Shown here one piece after another: positions 16,034 through 25,385 of a stretch of 54,114 bases of DNA; positions within the stretch are counted from its first letter, which is position 1; each line of letters opens with the position of its first letter. Both the position numbers and the translations under genes were made by a program. The notes under the pieces are model-generated. The model saw nothing but the letters and a program-made list of their open reading frames with translations. It had not been told where the DNA came from and did not search any database. This DNA is from Acidimicrobiales bacterium (GTDB taxonomy: Bacteria; Actinomycetota; Acidimicrobiia; Acidimicrobiales; RAAP-2), in contig JADGOI010000003.1 in assembly GCA_017883075.1 (NCBI GenBank), forward strand, positions 1-54,114. The letters are read 5' to 3'.

Positions 16034-17821
16034 CTAAAGATACTGACCGGTGCCCACCCGCTCGATCGACCGGCCACCCTTGGTTCCTCGATCCTCGCTG
16101 ATGAGCGTGCGGATGTAGACGATTCGCTCGCCCTTCTTTCCGGAGATCTTCGCCCAATCGTCGGGGTTGGTGGTGTTCGGGAGATCCTCGTTCTCCTTGT
16201 ACTCCTGGCGGATCGACTCGAAGAGGTCATCCAAGCGAATACCCCGGCCGGTTCCGGCGATGGCCCGCTTGATGGCCAGCTTCTTGGCCCGGCGAACAAT
16301 GTTCTCGATCATGGCGCCGGAGGCGAAGTCTCGGTAGTAGAGGATTTCCTTGTCGCCGTTCTGGTAGGTGACCTCGAGGAATCGGTTCTCCTCATCGTCC
16401 CGGTACATTTCGGCCACCGTCGACTCGATCATGGCCTGGGTGGCCTTGGCCGGGTCACCCCCTCCCCGGGTGCGGACCTCCTCGGCGTCGAGCGGGAGAT
16501 CCGGGGTCAGGTACCTGGCGAAGATCTGTGCTGCTGCCACTTCGTTCGGTCGCTCAATGCGAATCTTGACGTCCAGGCGACCAGGGCGGAGGATGGCCGG
16601 GTCGATCAGATCCTCACGGTTCGATGCCCCGATGACGATGACATCGCGCAAGGTCTCCACCCCGTCGATCTCCGCCAACAGCTGGGGCACGACGGTCGAT
16701 TCCATGTCCGAGCTGATGCCGGTGCCCCGGGTTCGGAAGAGCGAGTCCATCTCGTCGAAGAAGACGATGACCGGAACCCCTTCTTCGGACTTCTCCCGGG
16801 CCCGCTGGAAGACCAGGCGAATCTGACGCTCGGTCTCCCCGACGTACTTGTTCAGGAGCTCGGGCCCTTTGATATTCAGGAAGTAGCTGCGGGTGTTGGT
16901 GTTGCCGGTCACCTGAGCGACCTTCTTGGCCAACGAATTGGCCACCGCCTTGGCAATCAGCGTCTTCCCGCAACCGGGCGGGCCGTAGAGAAGAATCCCC
17001 TTCGGTGCCGGCAGCTTGTGCTCGGCAAACAGCTCACGGTGGAGATAGGGAAGCTCGACTGCATCGGTGATCGCCTCGATCTGGGAGTCGAGCCCGCCGA
17101 CATCGGCATAGGTGACGTCGGGCACCTCCTCGAGGACGAGTTCCTCGACTTCAGGACGGGCGAGCTTCTCCACCAACAGACCGGTACGGGACTCCATCAG
17201 GACGGTATCTCCAGAGCGGAGTTTCACCCCGATGAGTGCGTCGGAGAGCTCGACCACCCGCTCTTCGTCGGCGCGACTGTAGATGAGGGCACGACGTCCG
17301 TCCTCGAGCAATTCCTTCACCACCACCACTTCACCCGACCCTTCTCCTTGCCGGGCCAGGACCACATTGAGTGATTCGTTGAGGACGACCTCGTTCCCCT
17401 TTTGCAAGTCACCAGACCCGATCTCGGGGTGCAGCGAGACCCGCATCTTCCGACCTCCCGAAAACACGTCGACCGACCCGTCATCATTGGTTCCGAGGAA
17501 CGTTCCATAGGCCGCCGGAGGTTGGGTGAGCTTCTCCACTTCCTCGCGGAGGTTGGTGATGTGCTCCTTCGCCGTCTGCAGAGTGAACGTCAGCTTCTCG
17601 TTCTGTGAGATGGCCTGGGCGAGCTGGCCCTTCGTCTCGAGCAGCTTCTCCTCGAGGGTCTGGACCCGAAGCGGGCTCTCCTGGAGGCGACGCCTGAGCA
17701 GGGTGACCTCTTCCTCGGCCTCCTGGGCGCGGAGGCGCAGGGTGGCGAGATCGTCGCTTCCCATCCCATCGCCGGGTCGATGCTGGCCCACTTCTTCGTC
17801 GGGATCAGTCGTCGCACTCAC
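16034..17821 (-). CDS. mpa: Proteasome-associated AAA+ ATPase Mpa/ARC
   Basis: The track start (17932) reaches into the promoter region. GTG 17821 (595 aa) or ATG 17764 fit the family better; I use 17821. The order is: N-terminal coiled coil (about 20-100) that captures Pup, OB-fold interdomain, then the AAA domain. That domain has Walker A GPPGCGKT (about 280-287), Walker [13 protein letters not shown] (about 351-362) and sensor/arginine residues. The C-terminus GTGQYL matches the QYL tail that docks into the proteasome alpha ring. It unfolds pupylated proteins into the core particle. It heads the proteasome gene row and is divergent from the ferredoxin gene. Confidence 0.95.
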   Translation of the reverse strand: MSATTDPDEEVGQHRPGDGMGSDDLATLRLRAQEAEEEVTLLRRRLQESPLRVQTLEEKLLETKGQLAQAISQNEKLTFTLQTAKEHITNLREEVEKLTQPPAAYGTFLGTNDDGSVDVFSGGRKMRVSLHPEIGSGDLQKGNEVVLNESLNVVLARQGEGSGEVVVVKELLEDGRRALIYSRADEERVVELSDALIGVKLRSGDTVLMESRTGLLVEKLARPEVEELVLEEVPDVTYADVGGLDSQIEAITDAVELPYLHRELFAEHKLPAPKGILLYGPPGCGKTLIAKAVANSLAKKVAQVTGNTNTRSYFLNIKGPELLNKYVGETERQIRLVFQRAREKSEEGVPVIVFFDEMDSLFRTRGTGISSDMESTVVPQLLAEIDGVETLRDVIVIGASNREDLIDPAILRPGRLDVKIRIERPNEVAAAQIFARYLTPDLPLDAEEVRTRGGGDPAKATQAMIESTVAEMYRDDEENRFLEVTYQNGDKEILYYRDFASGAMIENIVRRAKKLAIKRAIAGTGRGIRLDDLFESIRQEYKENEDLPNTTNPDDWAKISGKKGERIVYIRTLISEDRGTKGGRSIERVGTGQYL

Positions 17822-18079
17822 CTCGCATATATCTAGGCTCCTGAGTGGCGACCATACACCGGCACCTGGGCGGTTCAAGCGCCACCCGGAAGCCTGGGGC
17901 CCGGTGACTGACCGAGTATCAACTTGGGCCAACCGCAGTTCGGGATAGCATGGTCTCCACGGGTTGCAGGCCCCCCGAGGGACTGACGGCGGGCTGTTGG
18001 CGCTGTCAACCTGCAGGAACCGCCCCGTCGGCTGTCCGCATGCATGTGGACCGAAACGTACGTAGGAGAGTTGTTACTG

Positions 18080-18316
18080 ATGAAGGTCTGGATCGACCAG
18101 GATCTCTGCACCGGAGATGGCCTCTGTGAGGAGATCGCTCCGGCCGTCTTCACTCTGCTGGACGACGGCCTTGCCTATGTGAAGGATGGCAGCGACGTGA
18201 AGAATGAGCCGGGTGGCTCGGCCGGTCTGGCCAGTGTGCCCGCTGATCTCGAGGATGCCGTCGTGGAGGCCTCCGAAGAGTGCCCCGGTGAATGCATCTT
18301 CATCGAACAGAGCTGA
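18080..18316 (+). CDS. Small ferredoxin, probably [3Fe-4S] type
   Basis: The track ORF begins at 18044; ATG 18080 (MKVWIDQDLCTGDGLCEE) has AGGAGAG about 10 nt upstream and gives 78 aa. The cluster ligands are C-x5-C (CTGDGLC) plus a distant CP (ECPGEC), the pattern of Streptomyces/Mycobacterium single-cluster ferredoxins that serve cytochromes P450. EIAPAVF and the final AxxCPxxCI motif also fit. A ferredoxin next to mpa recurs in actinobacteria as I recall. It stands alone, divergent from mpa with a 258-bp shared upstream region, and has no P450 neighbour here. Confidence 0.93.
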   Translation: MKVWIDQDLCTGDGLCEEIAPAVFTLLDDGLAYVKDGSDVKNEPGGSAGLASVPADLEDAVVEASEECPGECIFIEQS

Positions 18317-18563
18317 GTAGTCCGGGGTACCTCACCAAAGAGGCCGTGGCATATCGACACTTCGGATCCAAGCGGGGTCTGGGAGGACCGGCCAGCACAA
18401 GGACGCCCGACAACGCCGATCCGTCCCCTGTTGCCGCCCCCGGTTGATCAAAGGCTCATCCTCGCGTGAGATGGGTAGGTCCGACCAACTTCCGGATGAC
18501 CGGGGTCGCGCCATTTGGTGCACTCGTGGGACCGCACAACGGGGATAGGTCGGAGTCGGTAGA

Positions 18564-19448
18564 TCAGAATTCCGTGGAGACCAATCCGGGCTCGCTGGGA
18601 GACTCGGCATCTCCGGCTGTCTCGTACTTCTTGGCGTTATAAGGGGATCGGTCAGGGTCCGGCACCAACAGTCTCGCGGTGGTGAGAAACCCGGTGTGGC
18701 CCACCATGCGATGGTCAGGTCGGACCGACCGGGTTTCCACATGCCACGTCCGATAGAGCACCTCGACGGTTGCCGCCATGCCGAAAGGGGTGTGGGCGAG
18801 TGCGTTGCGCAGCTGTGATGTCTGGTTGATGGTGGGGAGATAGGAGCAGAGAATGCCCCCCGGACGCATGGCCACTTCCGCGTGGGGCAGCACCCTCCAT
18901 GGTTCCGGAAGATCGAGGACTATCCGGTCGAGGCCCCGTTCGTCGATTCCCTCGTAGATGTCGCGTATCTCTACCCGGTAGGGGGCCTGCTCCCCCACCA
19001 GGGCTTCCACGTTTGTCCGCGCCCGATCGGCAAAGTCTTCTCGCAACTCGTAACCGACCACATCGGCGCCGGCCCGCAACAGGGCCATCGACAACGCCCC
19101 GGACCCTACGCCCGCTTCGAGAACGCTCACGCCGGGGGCAATGTCGGCCAAGACCATGATGGCGGCCAGGTCCTTCGGGTAGATCACCTGGGCGCCGCGA
19201 GGCATCTTCAGCACAACGTCGGCCAAGGTCGGCCGGACCACCAGGAAGCGCCGCCCGGTACTGCCAACAACGGTCGACCCCTCGAACGCACCGATCAGGT
19301 GATCGTGGGCGATGATGCCCATGTGGGTATGGAACGAGGTCCCCGCCCGCAGGGTGATCAGATACTGACGCTCTTTGGCATCGACCAATAGCACCCGCTC
19401 GCCTTCCACAAGAATCGACCGCCCGTCGTCGCTGCCCACCGTTGTCAA
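18564..19448 (-). CDS. trmI: tRNA (adenine-58-N1)-methyltransferase TrmI
   Basis: 294 aa. A small N-terminal beta domain is followed by a Rossmann methyltransferase with SAM motif VLEAGVGSGALSMAL. Motif IV is DRIVLDLPEPWRVL, the DLPxPW form typical of TrmI, and YLPTINQTSQL follows. It methylates A58 in the T-loop of tRNAs. In Mycobacterium trmI also lies near mpa, supporting orthology. Its start overlaps by 4 bp with the small gene upstream. The C-terminal tail beyond about residue 270 is variable. Confidence 0.94.
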   Translation of the reverse strand: MTTVGSDDGRSILVEGERVLLVDAKERQYLITLRAGTSFHTHMGIIAHDHLIGAFEGSTVVGSTGRRFLVVRPTLADVVLKMPRGAQVIYPKDLAAIMVLADIAPGVSVLEAGVGSGALSMALLRAGADVVGYELREDFADRARTNVEALVGEQAPYRVEIRDIYEGIDERGLDRIVLDLPEPWRVLPHAEVAMRPGGILCSYLPTINQTSQLRNALAHTPFGMAATVEVLYRTWHVETRSVRPDHRMVGHTGFLTTARLLVPDPDRSPYNAKKYETAGDAESPSEPGLVSTEF

Positions 19449-19660
19449 TCGCCGGACAGCTTGGCGTCGCCAGGGTTCCTGGTCTCCACCACCAGCCGTT
19501 CACCGGGAAGCAGAACCGTCCGGTAGATGACGTCATCGTCGCGTCGGCGGGCGCGGATCAGCAACCAGGCTGATGCCCCGATCACGAACCACACCGGATG
19601 TTCACCGCGAAAGCCGCGGCGGAATCCGTTCTTCAGGAAATAGCGAAGGAGGCGGTCCAC
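19445..19660 (-). CDS. Small predicted membrane-associated protein, 71 aa
   Basis: The track gives a 123-aa ORF, but its first 52 residues lie inside the upstream gene. GTG 19660 (VDRLLRYFLKNGFRRGF) follows the previous stop by only four bases. Residues 20-35 (HPVWFVIGASAWLLIRA) form one short hydrophobic segment between very basic stretches. The rest is hydrophilic. The stop overlaps the trmI ATG by 4 bp. I recognise no family. Tight coupling on both sides is the main evidence that it is real. Confidence 0.65.
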   Translation of the reverse strand: MDRLLRYFLKNGFRRGFRGEHPVWFVIGASAWLLIRARRRDDDVIYRTVLLPGERLVVETRNPGDAKLSGD

Positions 19661-19664
19661 GTCT

Positions 19665-19877
19665 TCAGATTCGCCGGACCTCGACCACTGCCGACCGACT
19701 GCGGCCACGTCGCCGACCGGCCATATAGGCGATGACGACCACCACCACTGCGGATGCAATTCCGACAGCCAACAGTTTGGACCGGGCAGATTCAACTTCG
19801 GTGGCAACCTCGCCATTGAGCTCGCGGAAGCGTGCTTCTATGTCGGCGCGGGTGATGGTTGAGCTTTCGGGGCTCAT
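19665..19877 (-). CDS. Small single-pass membrane protein, 70 aa
   Basis: The N-terminal 35 residues are hydrophilic and helical (ADIEARFRELNGEVATEVESARSKL). One membrane helix follows (about 36-53, LAVGIASAVVVVVIAYMAG), then an Arg-rich tail (RRRGRSRS), indicating a cytoplasmic C-terminus. The layout resembles the DUF3618 group of actinobacterial membrane proteins, but similarity is weak. The start overlaps the stop of the holin-like gene by 4 bp, and the next gene begins 4 bases after its stop. Confidence 0.7.
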   Translation of the reverse strand: MSPESSTITRADIEARFRELNGEVATEVESARSKLLAVGIASAVVVVVIAYMAGRRRGRSRSAVVEVRRI

Positions 19878-20239
19878 GCGGTCTCCTTGTGTCGTTCAAC
19901 CTGTCGCTTGCCCTGTCCCCGGCTGATGGCAGCCACCGCCGCCGAGGCGACCGCCAACACGAACACTGTGCAGATCAGGTAAGGGGCCCACGACCAGTTG
20001 CCGGTAAACGTGCTTCCCGTCTCGCCCTGGAGCAGGCGGAGGAATCCCACGGTCAGGATCACCAGGCCGATCCCCAATGCCACCGATCCGGCCACACCGA
20101 ACACGATGAACCGTCCCAGGCCTTTCAACGGCTGGAGGGTCTCCTGCTTGACGTAATCGACGACCAACTGGAGGGTGTCGCCCCCCATCGCCTGGATCCG
20201 TCCGCTCCCCTTGTCGTTCTCCTTACGGCCTCTGGTCAC
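19874..20239 (-). CDS. Phage-holin-superfamily-like two-pass membrane protein
   Basis: 121 aa. An N-terminal amphipathic stretch (LQLVVDYVKQETLQPLKGLGRF) leads into two membrane helices, about 43-70 and 84-109, with a charged C-terminus. This pattern fits the actinobacterial 'phage holin family' (DUF1469-like) proteins, which are chromosomal and not necessarily lytic. It is the first of three small genes coupled to trmI. The link to tRNA methylation is unclear, and no phage genes are nearby. Confidence 0.75.
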   Translation of the reverse strand: MTRGRKENDKGSGRIQAMGGDTLQLVVDYVKQETLQPLKGLGRFIVFGVAGSVALGIGLVILTVGFLRLLQGETGSTFTGNWSWAPYLICTVFVLAVASAAVAAISRGQGKRQVERHKETA

Positions 20240-20389
20240 GGTCCTCCTCCATTGGTCTCATCGTCCCTCGAACCATCGCCGTCCCGAGGGTGCCGCTCTA
20301 CGCAACTATACGCAAAGCGACATGCCGCCTTGAGATTCGGCAACGTACCACGGCGTGCGGCAAGCCGCTGGGGCCCAGAGGCACCGGAA

Positions 20390-21400
20390 CTATGAGGACC
20401 CGTCCTCGACAAGCGGCAGGGTGCGGGCCTCGGCGTCCAACTGATGGGCGGCACCGCCACTCTCCCACCGCACGGAAACCGCCGCGGGTGGGGTCACCCG
20501 CCGATGGAGGGTGGCCAGGGCCACCGGTGAACCGAAAAGGGGAGACCAGGCCACCGAGGTCAGGTGGCCGACCTCGTGCTCACCATCAGGGGTCCACACC
20601 TCCGCCCCAAGCGGAGGAAGATCACCGCGGCCACTCCCGCTTTCACCCGACTCGGAAGCGATCACCAGACCGGCCAGCTTCCGGGCGACCTTCGAACCCC
20701 GGGAGTCGAGGCGGGCCACCAGCTCCTGACCGGTGAAGCATCCCTTGGTGAACGACACCGCCCTTTCCACCAGCCCGACTTCCGCGGCGATGGTCGAATC
20801 GTTGATCTCGCGCCCGTTGAGGGGAAGCCCGGCTTCGATGCGTACCGCTTCCCAGGCGCCGTCACTGCATCGCACCACCCCTTCCCCCACCCAGGCGTCG
20901 GGCGTTCCTCCACCTGCGGTGGCCGGGCCCAGCAGGTCGAAGCCCGAGAAACCGGGCCAGGCGACAGGGATGCGCAGCACCGACGGATCGCCGGCCACGG
21001 CCGCAGTCATCACCTTGGTCGGGTCGGCGCCGGGGCCGCGCACGGCCATGCACTCCCATTCGAGCAATTCCAACTCCACCTTGACCCGAAGGCGGAACCG
21101 CTCCAACCGGGTCTTCACCGTCTCGCCGAATCCGCCGTCGGTGTCGATGACGAATTGGTCGTCCCCTGTGCGATTCACCCTTACGAACGCTTCCATCTTC
21201 CCCTGGGGGCTGAGAAGCAGCGCCTCGGCTGTGCCTCCCACGGCCAGACCGGCCACGTCCTGGCTGCACTGTCCTTGTAGGTAATCCACCGCATCCGGCC
21301 CCGCCAACCGCACGATGTCGCGGTCGATCCGGTGGGCGGCCACCGAGGTACGCAAGGCGGCGTATCCGATTGCCAACGTTTCATCCGGAGCCGCACTCAT
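20390..21400 (-). CDS. ygfZ: YgfZ/GcvT-domain folate-binding protein
   Basis: 336 aa. The family hallmark KGCFTGQELVARLDSRG (KGCxxGQE, with the functional Cys) lies near residue 230. The N-terminal LQGQCSQDVAGL segment matches the GcvT-like fold that binds tetrahydrofolate. The family supports assembly or repair of certain Fe-S enzymes such as MiaB. The ATG overlaps the trpE stop by 4 bp, so it is the last gene of the his/trpE row. No terminator was identified in the 150 bp that follow. Confidence 0.93.
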   Translation of the reverse strand: MSAAPDETLAIGYAALRTSVAAHRIDRDIVRLAGPDAVDYLQGQCSQDVAGLAVGGTAEALLLSPQGKMEAFVRVNRTGDDQFVIDTDGGFGETVKTRLERFRLRVKVELELLEWECMAVRGPGADPTKVMTAAVAGDPSVLRIPVAWPGFSGFDLLGPATAGGGTPDAWVGEGVVRCSDGAWEAVRIEAGLPLNGREINDSTIAAEVGLVERAVSFTKGCFTGQELVARLDSRGSKVARKLAGLVIASESGESGSGRGDLPPLGAEVWTPDGEHEVGHLTSVAWSPLFGSPVALATLHRRVTPPAAVSVRWESGGAAHQLDAEARTLPLVEDGSS

Positions 21401-22983
21401 CGATCAGCACCCGTTCCGCTCACTGCCCCGGTCGACGGCGTCCCCCCGGTCGATGCCGACGCCCTGGTCATGGCCACCGCCGAGAGCATGGCTGCCGCCT
21501 TGTGGGCGCACTCGGCATTCTCCGACGCCGGGTCACTGTCCGCCACGATCCCCGCGCCGGCCTGGACCGAGGCACGACCATCGGGATCCACGGTCATGGT
21601 GCGAATGGCTATGGCAGTGTCGAGATTCCCCGAGAAGTCGAGATACCCGACCACTCCCCCGTAGATCCCCCGCTTGGTCGGCTCGAGGTCATCGATGATC
21701 TGCATGGCCCTCACCTTGGGGGCCCCGGAGAGGGTGCCGGCCGGCAATGTCGCGCGCAGCACGTCGATGGGCCCTTTGCCCGGAGCCAGGCTCCCCGAGA
21801 CCTGAGAGGTGAGATGCATGATGTGGCTGTAGCACTCCACCACCATCATCTCGTCGAGATGCTCGGTCCCGAACGACACCACCCGCCCCACGTCGTTGCG
21901 GGCCAGATCCACCAGCATCACGTGTTCGGCCACTTCCTTCGGATCTTCCGCCAGCTCACCCTGGAGGCGCAGGTCCTCCTCTGGGCTCCGGCCCCGGGGT
22001 CGCGATCCGGCGATGGGCCGGGACGTCACTGTTCCGTCCCGGAGACGCACCATGGGTTCGGGGGAGGCACCCACCACCGTGACCTCGGGGAATCGGAGGA
22101 AATACAGATAGGGACTCGGGTTGACCAGTCGGAGCACCCGGTAGACGTCGAAGGGGTCGACCCCCAGGCACGGGAGATCGAAACGTTGCGACAGCACGAC
22201 CTGGAACACGTCCCCGGCGGTGACGTGTTCCTTGGCCACCCGCACTGCATCTTCGTAGAGACTGTCCGACATGGTGCGCTCTACGTCGGTAGGCGCACCG
22301 GTTCTTGTCGGCAGGAGACGAGGCGGTTCGTCGAGCGGACGGAAGCAGTCAGCCGCGAGTTCGTCCAAACGCCCCTGGGCGGCGGCATGAGCCGTGTCCA
22401 TTTCGTCGACGCCCCACGTAGGATCGATCACGACGTTGTCAATGAGGACCACCCGCTGGCGCCAGTGGTCGAAGGCCGCCAGCTGGCCGATGACGGCCAG
22501 GATGGCATCGGGGTGGCCCAGATCGTCCCTGGGGGTGTCGGGGAGGTGCTCGACCTCGCGCACTACGTCATAGCCCAGGTACCCGACCAACCCGGCGTGG
22601 AGAGGGGGTAGATCGGGGAGCTCGGGTGATTCGAAGGCGTTGAGGATCGCCTCCATGGCCACGAGCACACCCCTGTCCCCGGTGACCGCGTTGTCGGTCA
22701 CCGCGTCGAGGTCGAGGGGGCCGGCGGTAGTGACCGCGTCACCCACCGCGGTGACGGTGGCCAGAGGATTGCGGCCCACAAAGGAGTAGCGACCCCATCG
22801 TTCTCCCCCCTCCACCGATTCGAGCAAGAACCCGACGTTGTCACCGGTGCCCACGATCTGGAGGAATGCCCCCACCGGGGTGATGGTGTCGGCGATCAGT
22901 TCCCGCCACACCGGGACAATCCGGTGTTTGCCCGCCAACGACCGGAATCCGGCCTCACCCGGCCCGGAGCCAGTGTCGGTCAT
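21397..22983 (-). CDS. trpE: Anthranilate synthase component I
   Basis: 528 aa with the chorismate-binding domain. Key stretches are [47 protein letters not shown] and [16 protein letters not shown]. The N-terminal domain contains [18 protein letters not shown], where the conserved LLES-type motif binds feedback tryptophan. It converts chorismate and ammonia or glutamine to anthranilate; the glutaminase TrpG is not in the window. PIAGSRPRG distinguishes it from the isochorismate synthase near 38 kb. It overlaps hisI and ygfZ by 4 bp each, as part of the histidine row. Confidence 0.95.
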   Translation of the reverse strand: MTDTGSGPGEAGFRSLAGKHRIVPVWRELIADTITPVGAFLQIVGTGDNVGFLLESVEGGERWGRYSFVGRNPLATVTAVGDAVTTAGPLDLDAVTDNAVTGDRGVLVAMEAILNAFESPELPDLPPLHAGLVGYLGYDVVREVEHLPDTPRDDLGHPDAILAVIGQLAAFDHWRQRVVLIDNVVIDPTWGVDEMDTAHAAAQGRLDELAADCFRPLDEPPRLLPTRTGAPTDVERTMSDSLYEDAVRVAKEHVTAGDVFQVVLSQRFDLPCLGVDPFDVYRVLRLVNPSPYLYFLRFPEVTVVGASPEPMVRLRDGTVTSRPIAGSRPRGRSPEEDLRLQGELAEDPKEVAEHVMLVDLARNDVGRVVSFGTEHLDEMMVVECYSHIMHLTSQVSGSLAPGKGPIDVLRATLPAGTLSGAPKVRAMQIIDDLEPTKRGIYGGVVGYLDFSGNLDTAIAIRTMTVDPDGRASVQAGAGIVADSDPASENAECAHKAAAMLSAVAMTRASASTGGTPSTGAVSGTGADR

Positions 22984-23375
22984 GCGTCCGCGGATGGATC
23001 GCCGAAGGATCGGTAGAAACAGGTGCGGTTGCCGGTGTGGCAGGCACCCTTTCCCTCCTGGTCGACCACGATGAGCAAGGTGTCGCCGTCACAGTCGTAG
23101 CTGAGGCTACGCACGTACTGGCGATCGCCGGAAGTCTCGCCCTTGCACCAATACTCCTTGCGGCTCCGGCTCCAGAACCACGTACGCCCGGTCTCGAGCG
23201 TCCTCCTCAGCGAATCCTCATTCATCCACGCCAGCATGAGCACGGCATGGTCGGAGGCATCCTGGACGATGGCCGGCACCAGGCCGTCGGCGTCGTAGGC
23301 CACCTCGGCCAGCTCTGCGGAGGTGAACGGAATGGGAGTGGCAATGGATTTGGACTGCTGCTCGGTGGTACTCAC
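22980..23375 (-). CDS. hisI: Phosphoribosyl-AMP cyclohydrolase
   Basis: 131 aa, the monofunctional length without the HisE pyrophosphohydrolase. Diagnostic motifs are [45 protein letters not shown] and [13 protein letters not shown]; their Cys residues and Asp bind zinc and magnesium. It opens the purine ring of PR-AMP, the third histidine step. It starts at GTG 23375. A 42-bp gap separates it from the GroES-like gene. hisE and hisG are not in the window. Confidence 0.96.
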   Translation of the reverse strand: MSTTEQQSKSIATPIPFTSAELAEVAYDADGLVPAIVQDASDHAVLMLAWMNEDSLRRTLETGRTWFWSRSRKEYWCKGETSGDRQYVRSLSYDCDGDTLLIVVDQEGKGACHTGNRTCFYRSFGDPSADA

Positions 23376-23417
23376 AAGACGTACTCCCTGGATCTGGGCA
23401 TTGTGGTCAATCGTCGT

Positions 23418-23789
23418 TCAGAGATAGAGGCCGGTGCCGCTGTCGATGCGGGTGGAGGCCACTGCGTGAATGTCCCGCTCTCGCAGAATGACGTACTCGT
23501 CTCCCTGCACCTCGACTTCGAACCGGTCCTCCGGATTGAACAACACGTTGTCCCCCACCTTGATGGTCCGGACATGGGGACCGACGGCCACCGCTTCGGC
23601 CCACGCCAATCGGCGGGATACCTGGGCAGTGGCGGGAATCAAGATCCCTGACCGGGACCGGCGCTCCCCCTCGGCCTGCCCCATCTGGACCAATACGCGG
23701 TCGGCCAGCACGGTGATGGGTTGTTTGGGCCCGTCTCCCGCGCCATCGCGGCTGATGTCCGGTGTCACTCTGGTCGCGGTAGCCACCAC
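23418..23789 (-). CDS. GroES/Cpn10-like protein
   Basis: 123 aa. The Cpn10 pattern is visible: ITVLADRVLVQ, SGILIPATAQ, AEAVAVGP, VKVGDxVLFNPED-like and YVILRERDIHAV. An extra 25-residue N-terminal extension is present. The mobile loop retains the hydrophobic GILIP that docks into GroEL. No groL gene adjoins; it sits between hisF and hisI, which is not where the main groES is expected, so it is probably a second copy or a divergent paralogue. It starts at GTG 23789 or the next codon. Confidence 0.85.
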   Translation of the reverse strand: MVATATRVTPDISRDGAGDGPKQPITVLADRVLVQMGQAEGERRSRSGILIPATAQVSRRLAWAEAVAVGPHVRTIKVGDNVLFNPEDRFEVEVQGDEYVILRERDIHAVASTRIDSGTGLYL

Positions 23790-23841
23790 CCCAGGCTACC
23801 AACGCCGGCCGGGATGCCCTTCCCGGCCTCCCGGGTGACCT

Positions 23842-24642
23842 TCACGCCGGGCGGACAGCCACGCCGGCCGCGGCCAGGTGATCCTTGGCCTCCCCCACCG
23901 TGAACTCGCCCAGATGGAAGATCGACGCGGCCAGGACGGCGTCGGCCGCACCTTCGACGGCTCCGGCCACCAGGTGATCGAGCTCCCCTACCCCTCCCGA
24001 GGCGATCAGGGGCACCGGGCAACAATCGGAGATTCGCCGGGTGAGGTCGATGTCGAATCCATCCCGGGTGCCATCACGGTCCATCGAGGTGAGAAGGATC
24101 TCACCGGCGCCGATGGTTGCGCACCGTTCCGCCCAATGGACCGCGTCGATGCCGGTGGAAGTGCGCCCTCCATGGGTGAACACTTCCCAGGCCACACCTT
24201 CACCTTCACCTTCACCTTCACCTTCACCATCCGCAGCTGGGCGGCGGCGGGCATCGATGGCCACCACCACGCACTGGGCACCGAACTCCGTGGCGATTTC
24301 GGTGATCAGCTCCGGTCGCTCCACCGCCGCGGTGTTGATGCCCACCTTGTCGGCACCGGCCCGCAACAACCGGCGGGCATCTTCGACCGACCGGACGCCG
24401 CCGCCCACCGTGAAGGGGATGAATACCTGCTCGGCGGTGCGGGAGACAACGTCGACCATGGTCTGGCGGTGGTCCGAGGACGCGGTGATGTCGAGGAAGA
24501 CCAGCTCGTCGGCCCCCTGGGCGTTGTAGCGGGCAGCCATCTCCACCGGGTCGCCGGCGTCGACCAGATCGACGAATTGGATGCCTTTGACGACGCGCCC
24601 GGCGTCCACGTCGAGACACGGGATGACTCTCACCGTGCGCAT
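23842..24642 (-). CDS. hisF: Imidazole glycerol phosphate synthase cyclase subunit
   Basis: The track start at 24696 lies inside hisA; ATG 24642 ([20 protein letters not shown]) is the family start, 266 aa. It is a (beta/alpha)8 barrel with catalytic Asp in PCLDVD and in [25 protein letters not shown] and [13 protein letters not shown] form phosphate-binding turns. With HisH it makes IGP and AICAR. Oddity: between DARRR and WEVFTHGGR there is an inserted (Glu-Gly)5 run encoded by a perfect hexanucleotide repeat. It overlaps hisA by 13 bp. Confidence 0.95.
   Translation of the reverse strand: MRTVRVIPCLDVDAGRVVKGIQFVDLVDAGDPVEMAARYNAQGADELVFLDITASSDHRQTMVDVVSRTAEQVFIPFTVGGGVRSVEDARRLLRAGADKVGINTAAVERPELITEIATEFGAQCVVVAIDARRRPAADGEGEGEGEGEGVAWEVFTHGGRTSTGIDAVHWAERCATIGAGEILLTSMDRDGTRDGFDIDLTRRISDCCPVPLIASGGVGELDHLVAGAVEGAADAVLAASIFHLGEFTVGEAKDHLAAAGVAVRPA
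24197..24226 (-). repeat. Hexanucleotide microsatellite inside hisF, five copies
   Basis: The plus strand shows CCTTCA repeated five times without mismatch. On the coding strand this is (TGAAGG)5 and encodes alternating Glu-Gly. The unit is six bases, so gain or loss keeps frame. It lies in a surface-loop position of the barrel. Confidence 0.95.
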
Positions 24643-25385
24643 GCCGCCACCCCTTCTTCTACGGTCATGTAGCCGTCGACCAGGGCCTTGCCGCAAATCG
24701 CACCGGCAAGGTGCCGCTTGAAGCCTCCCGGCCGTGCCGACATGGTGGCCAGTGCCCGGATGTCCTCCACCGAGCCGATCCCGCCCGACGCGATCACCGG
24801 AAGCGCTGTCGCCTCCAGGACCGCGGCCAGGCCGGCCAGGTCAGGGCCTTGCAGCATTCCGTCCCGATCGATGGCGGTCACGATCACCGCGGACAGATCG
24901 ACCTGGGCGAGCTCTTCGAGCAGGTCGGCCAGGATGCGACCACTCCGCTCTTCCCAGCCTCGGATGGCGACCTCGGCCCGGCCTTCGGCATCGACCCGGT
25001 AGTCGAGGCCCACAGCGATCCGCCCCGGGTGGCGGGCGGCGGAACGGAGGGCGAGCCCGGGGTCATCGAGCACGGCGCTGCCGAGGATGACCCGGGCGAC
25101 ACCGCCGGACAACAGCTCGTCGATGTCCTCGTCGGTTCGCACTCCCCCACCGGTCTCCACGGGAACGTCCACCGCCGCGGCGATGGCCAGCACGGTGCTC
25201 CGGTTGACCGGACTGCCGGTTCGGGCTGCGTCCAGATCGACCACGTGGAGCCAGGGGGCACCAGCATCGGTGAAGGAACGGGCCAGAACCAGCGGGTCCC
25301 CGTAGTCACTCTGTCGGTCGAAATCCCCCTGGACCAACCGCACCGCCGCGCCGTCCCGGATGTCGATGGCCGGATAGAGGTCCAC
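24630..25385 (-). CDS. hisA: HisA/PriA phosphoribosyl isomerase
   Basis: 251 aa (beta/alpha)8 barrel. The N-terminus [21 protein letters not shown] carries the catalytic Asp (AIDI), and the second catalytic Asp is in [24 protein letters not shown] and [13 protein letters not shown] bind the two phosphates. It isomerises ProFAR to PRFAR. Actinobacteria often use this enzyme (PriA) for TrpF as well; whether that applies depends on trpF elsewhere in the genome. The start GTG shares one base with the hisH stop, and the 3' end overlaps hisF by 13 bp. Confidence 0.95.
   Translation of the reverse strand: MDLYPAIDIRDGAAVRLVQGDFDRQSDYGDPLVLARSFTDAGAPWLHVVDLDAARTGSPVNRSTVLAIAAAVDVPVETGGGVRTDEDIDELLSGGVARVILGSAVLDDPGLALRSAARHPGRIAVGLDYRVDAEGRAEVAIRGWEERSGRILADLLEELAQVDLSAVIVTAIDRDGMLQGPDLAGLAAVLEATALPVIASGGIGSVEDIRALATMSARPGGFKRHLAGAICGKALVDGYMTVEEGVAACAR

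Noticed and set aside
15911-17374. 487-aa plus-strand ORF
   Set aside because: Antisense to mpa and dop, which have complete diagnostic motifs.
17822-17835. TAGATAT/TATATG as a leaderless mpa promoter
   Set aside because: The hexamers match a -10 poorly and the spacing to GTG 17821 is 8 or 4 nt; the start itself is uncertain, so I did not list it as a promoter.
19874-20239. Holin-like gene as a sign of prophage
   Set aside because: No other phage gene is present and this family is widely chromosomal in actinobacteria.
24197-24226. Short-repeat array considered as a CRISPR
   Set aside because: The 6-bp units have no spacers; it is a coding microsatellite.
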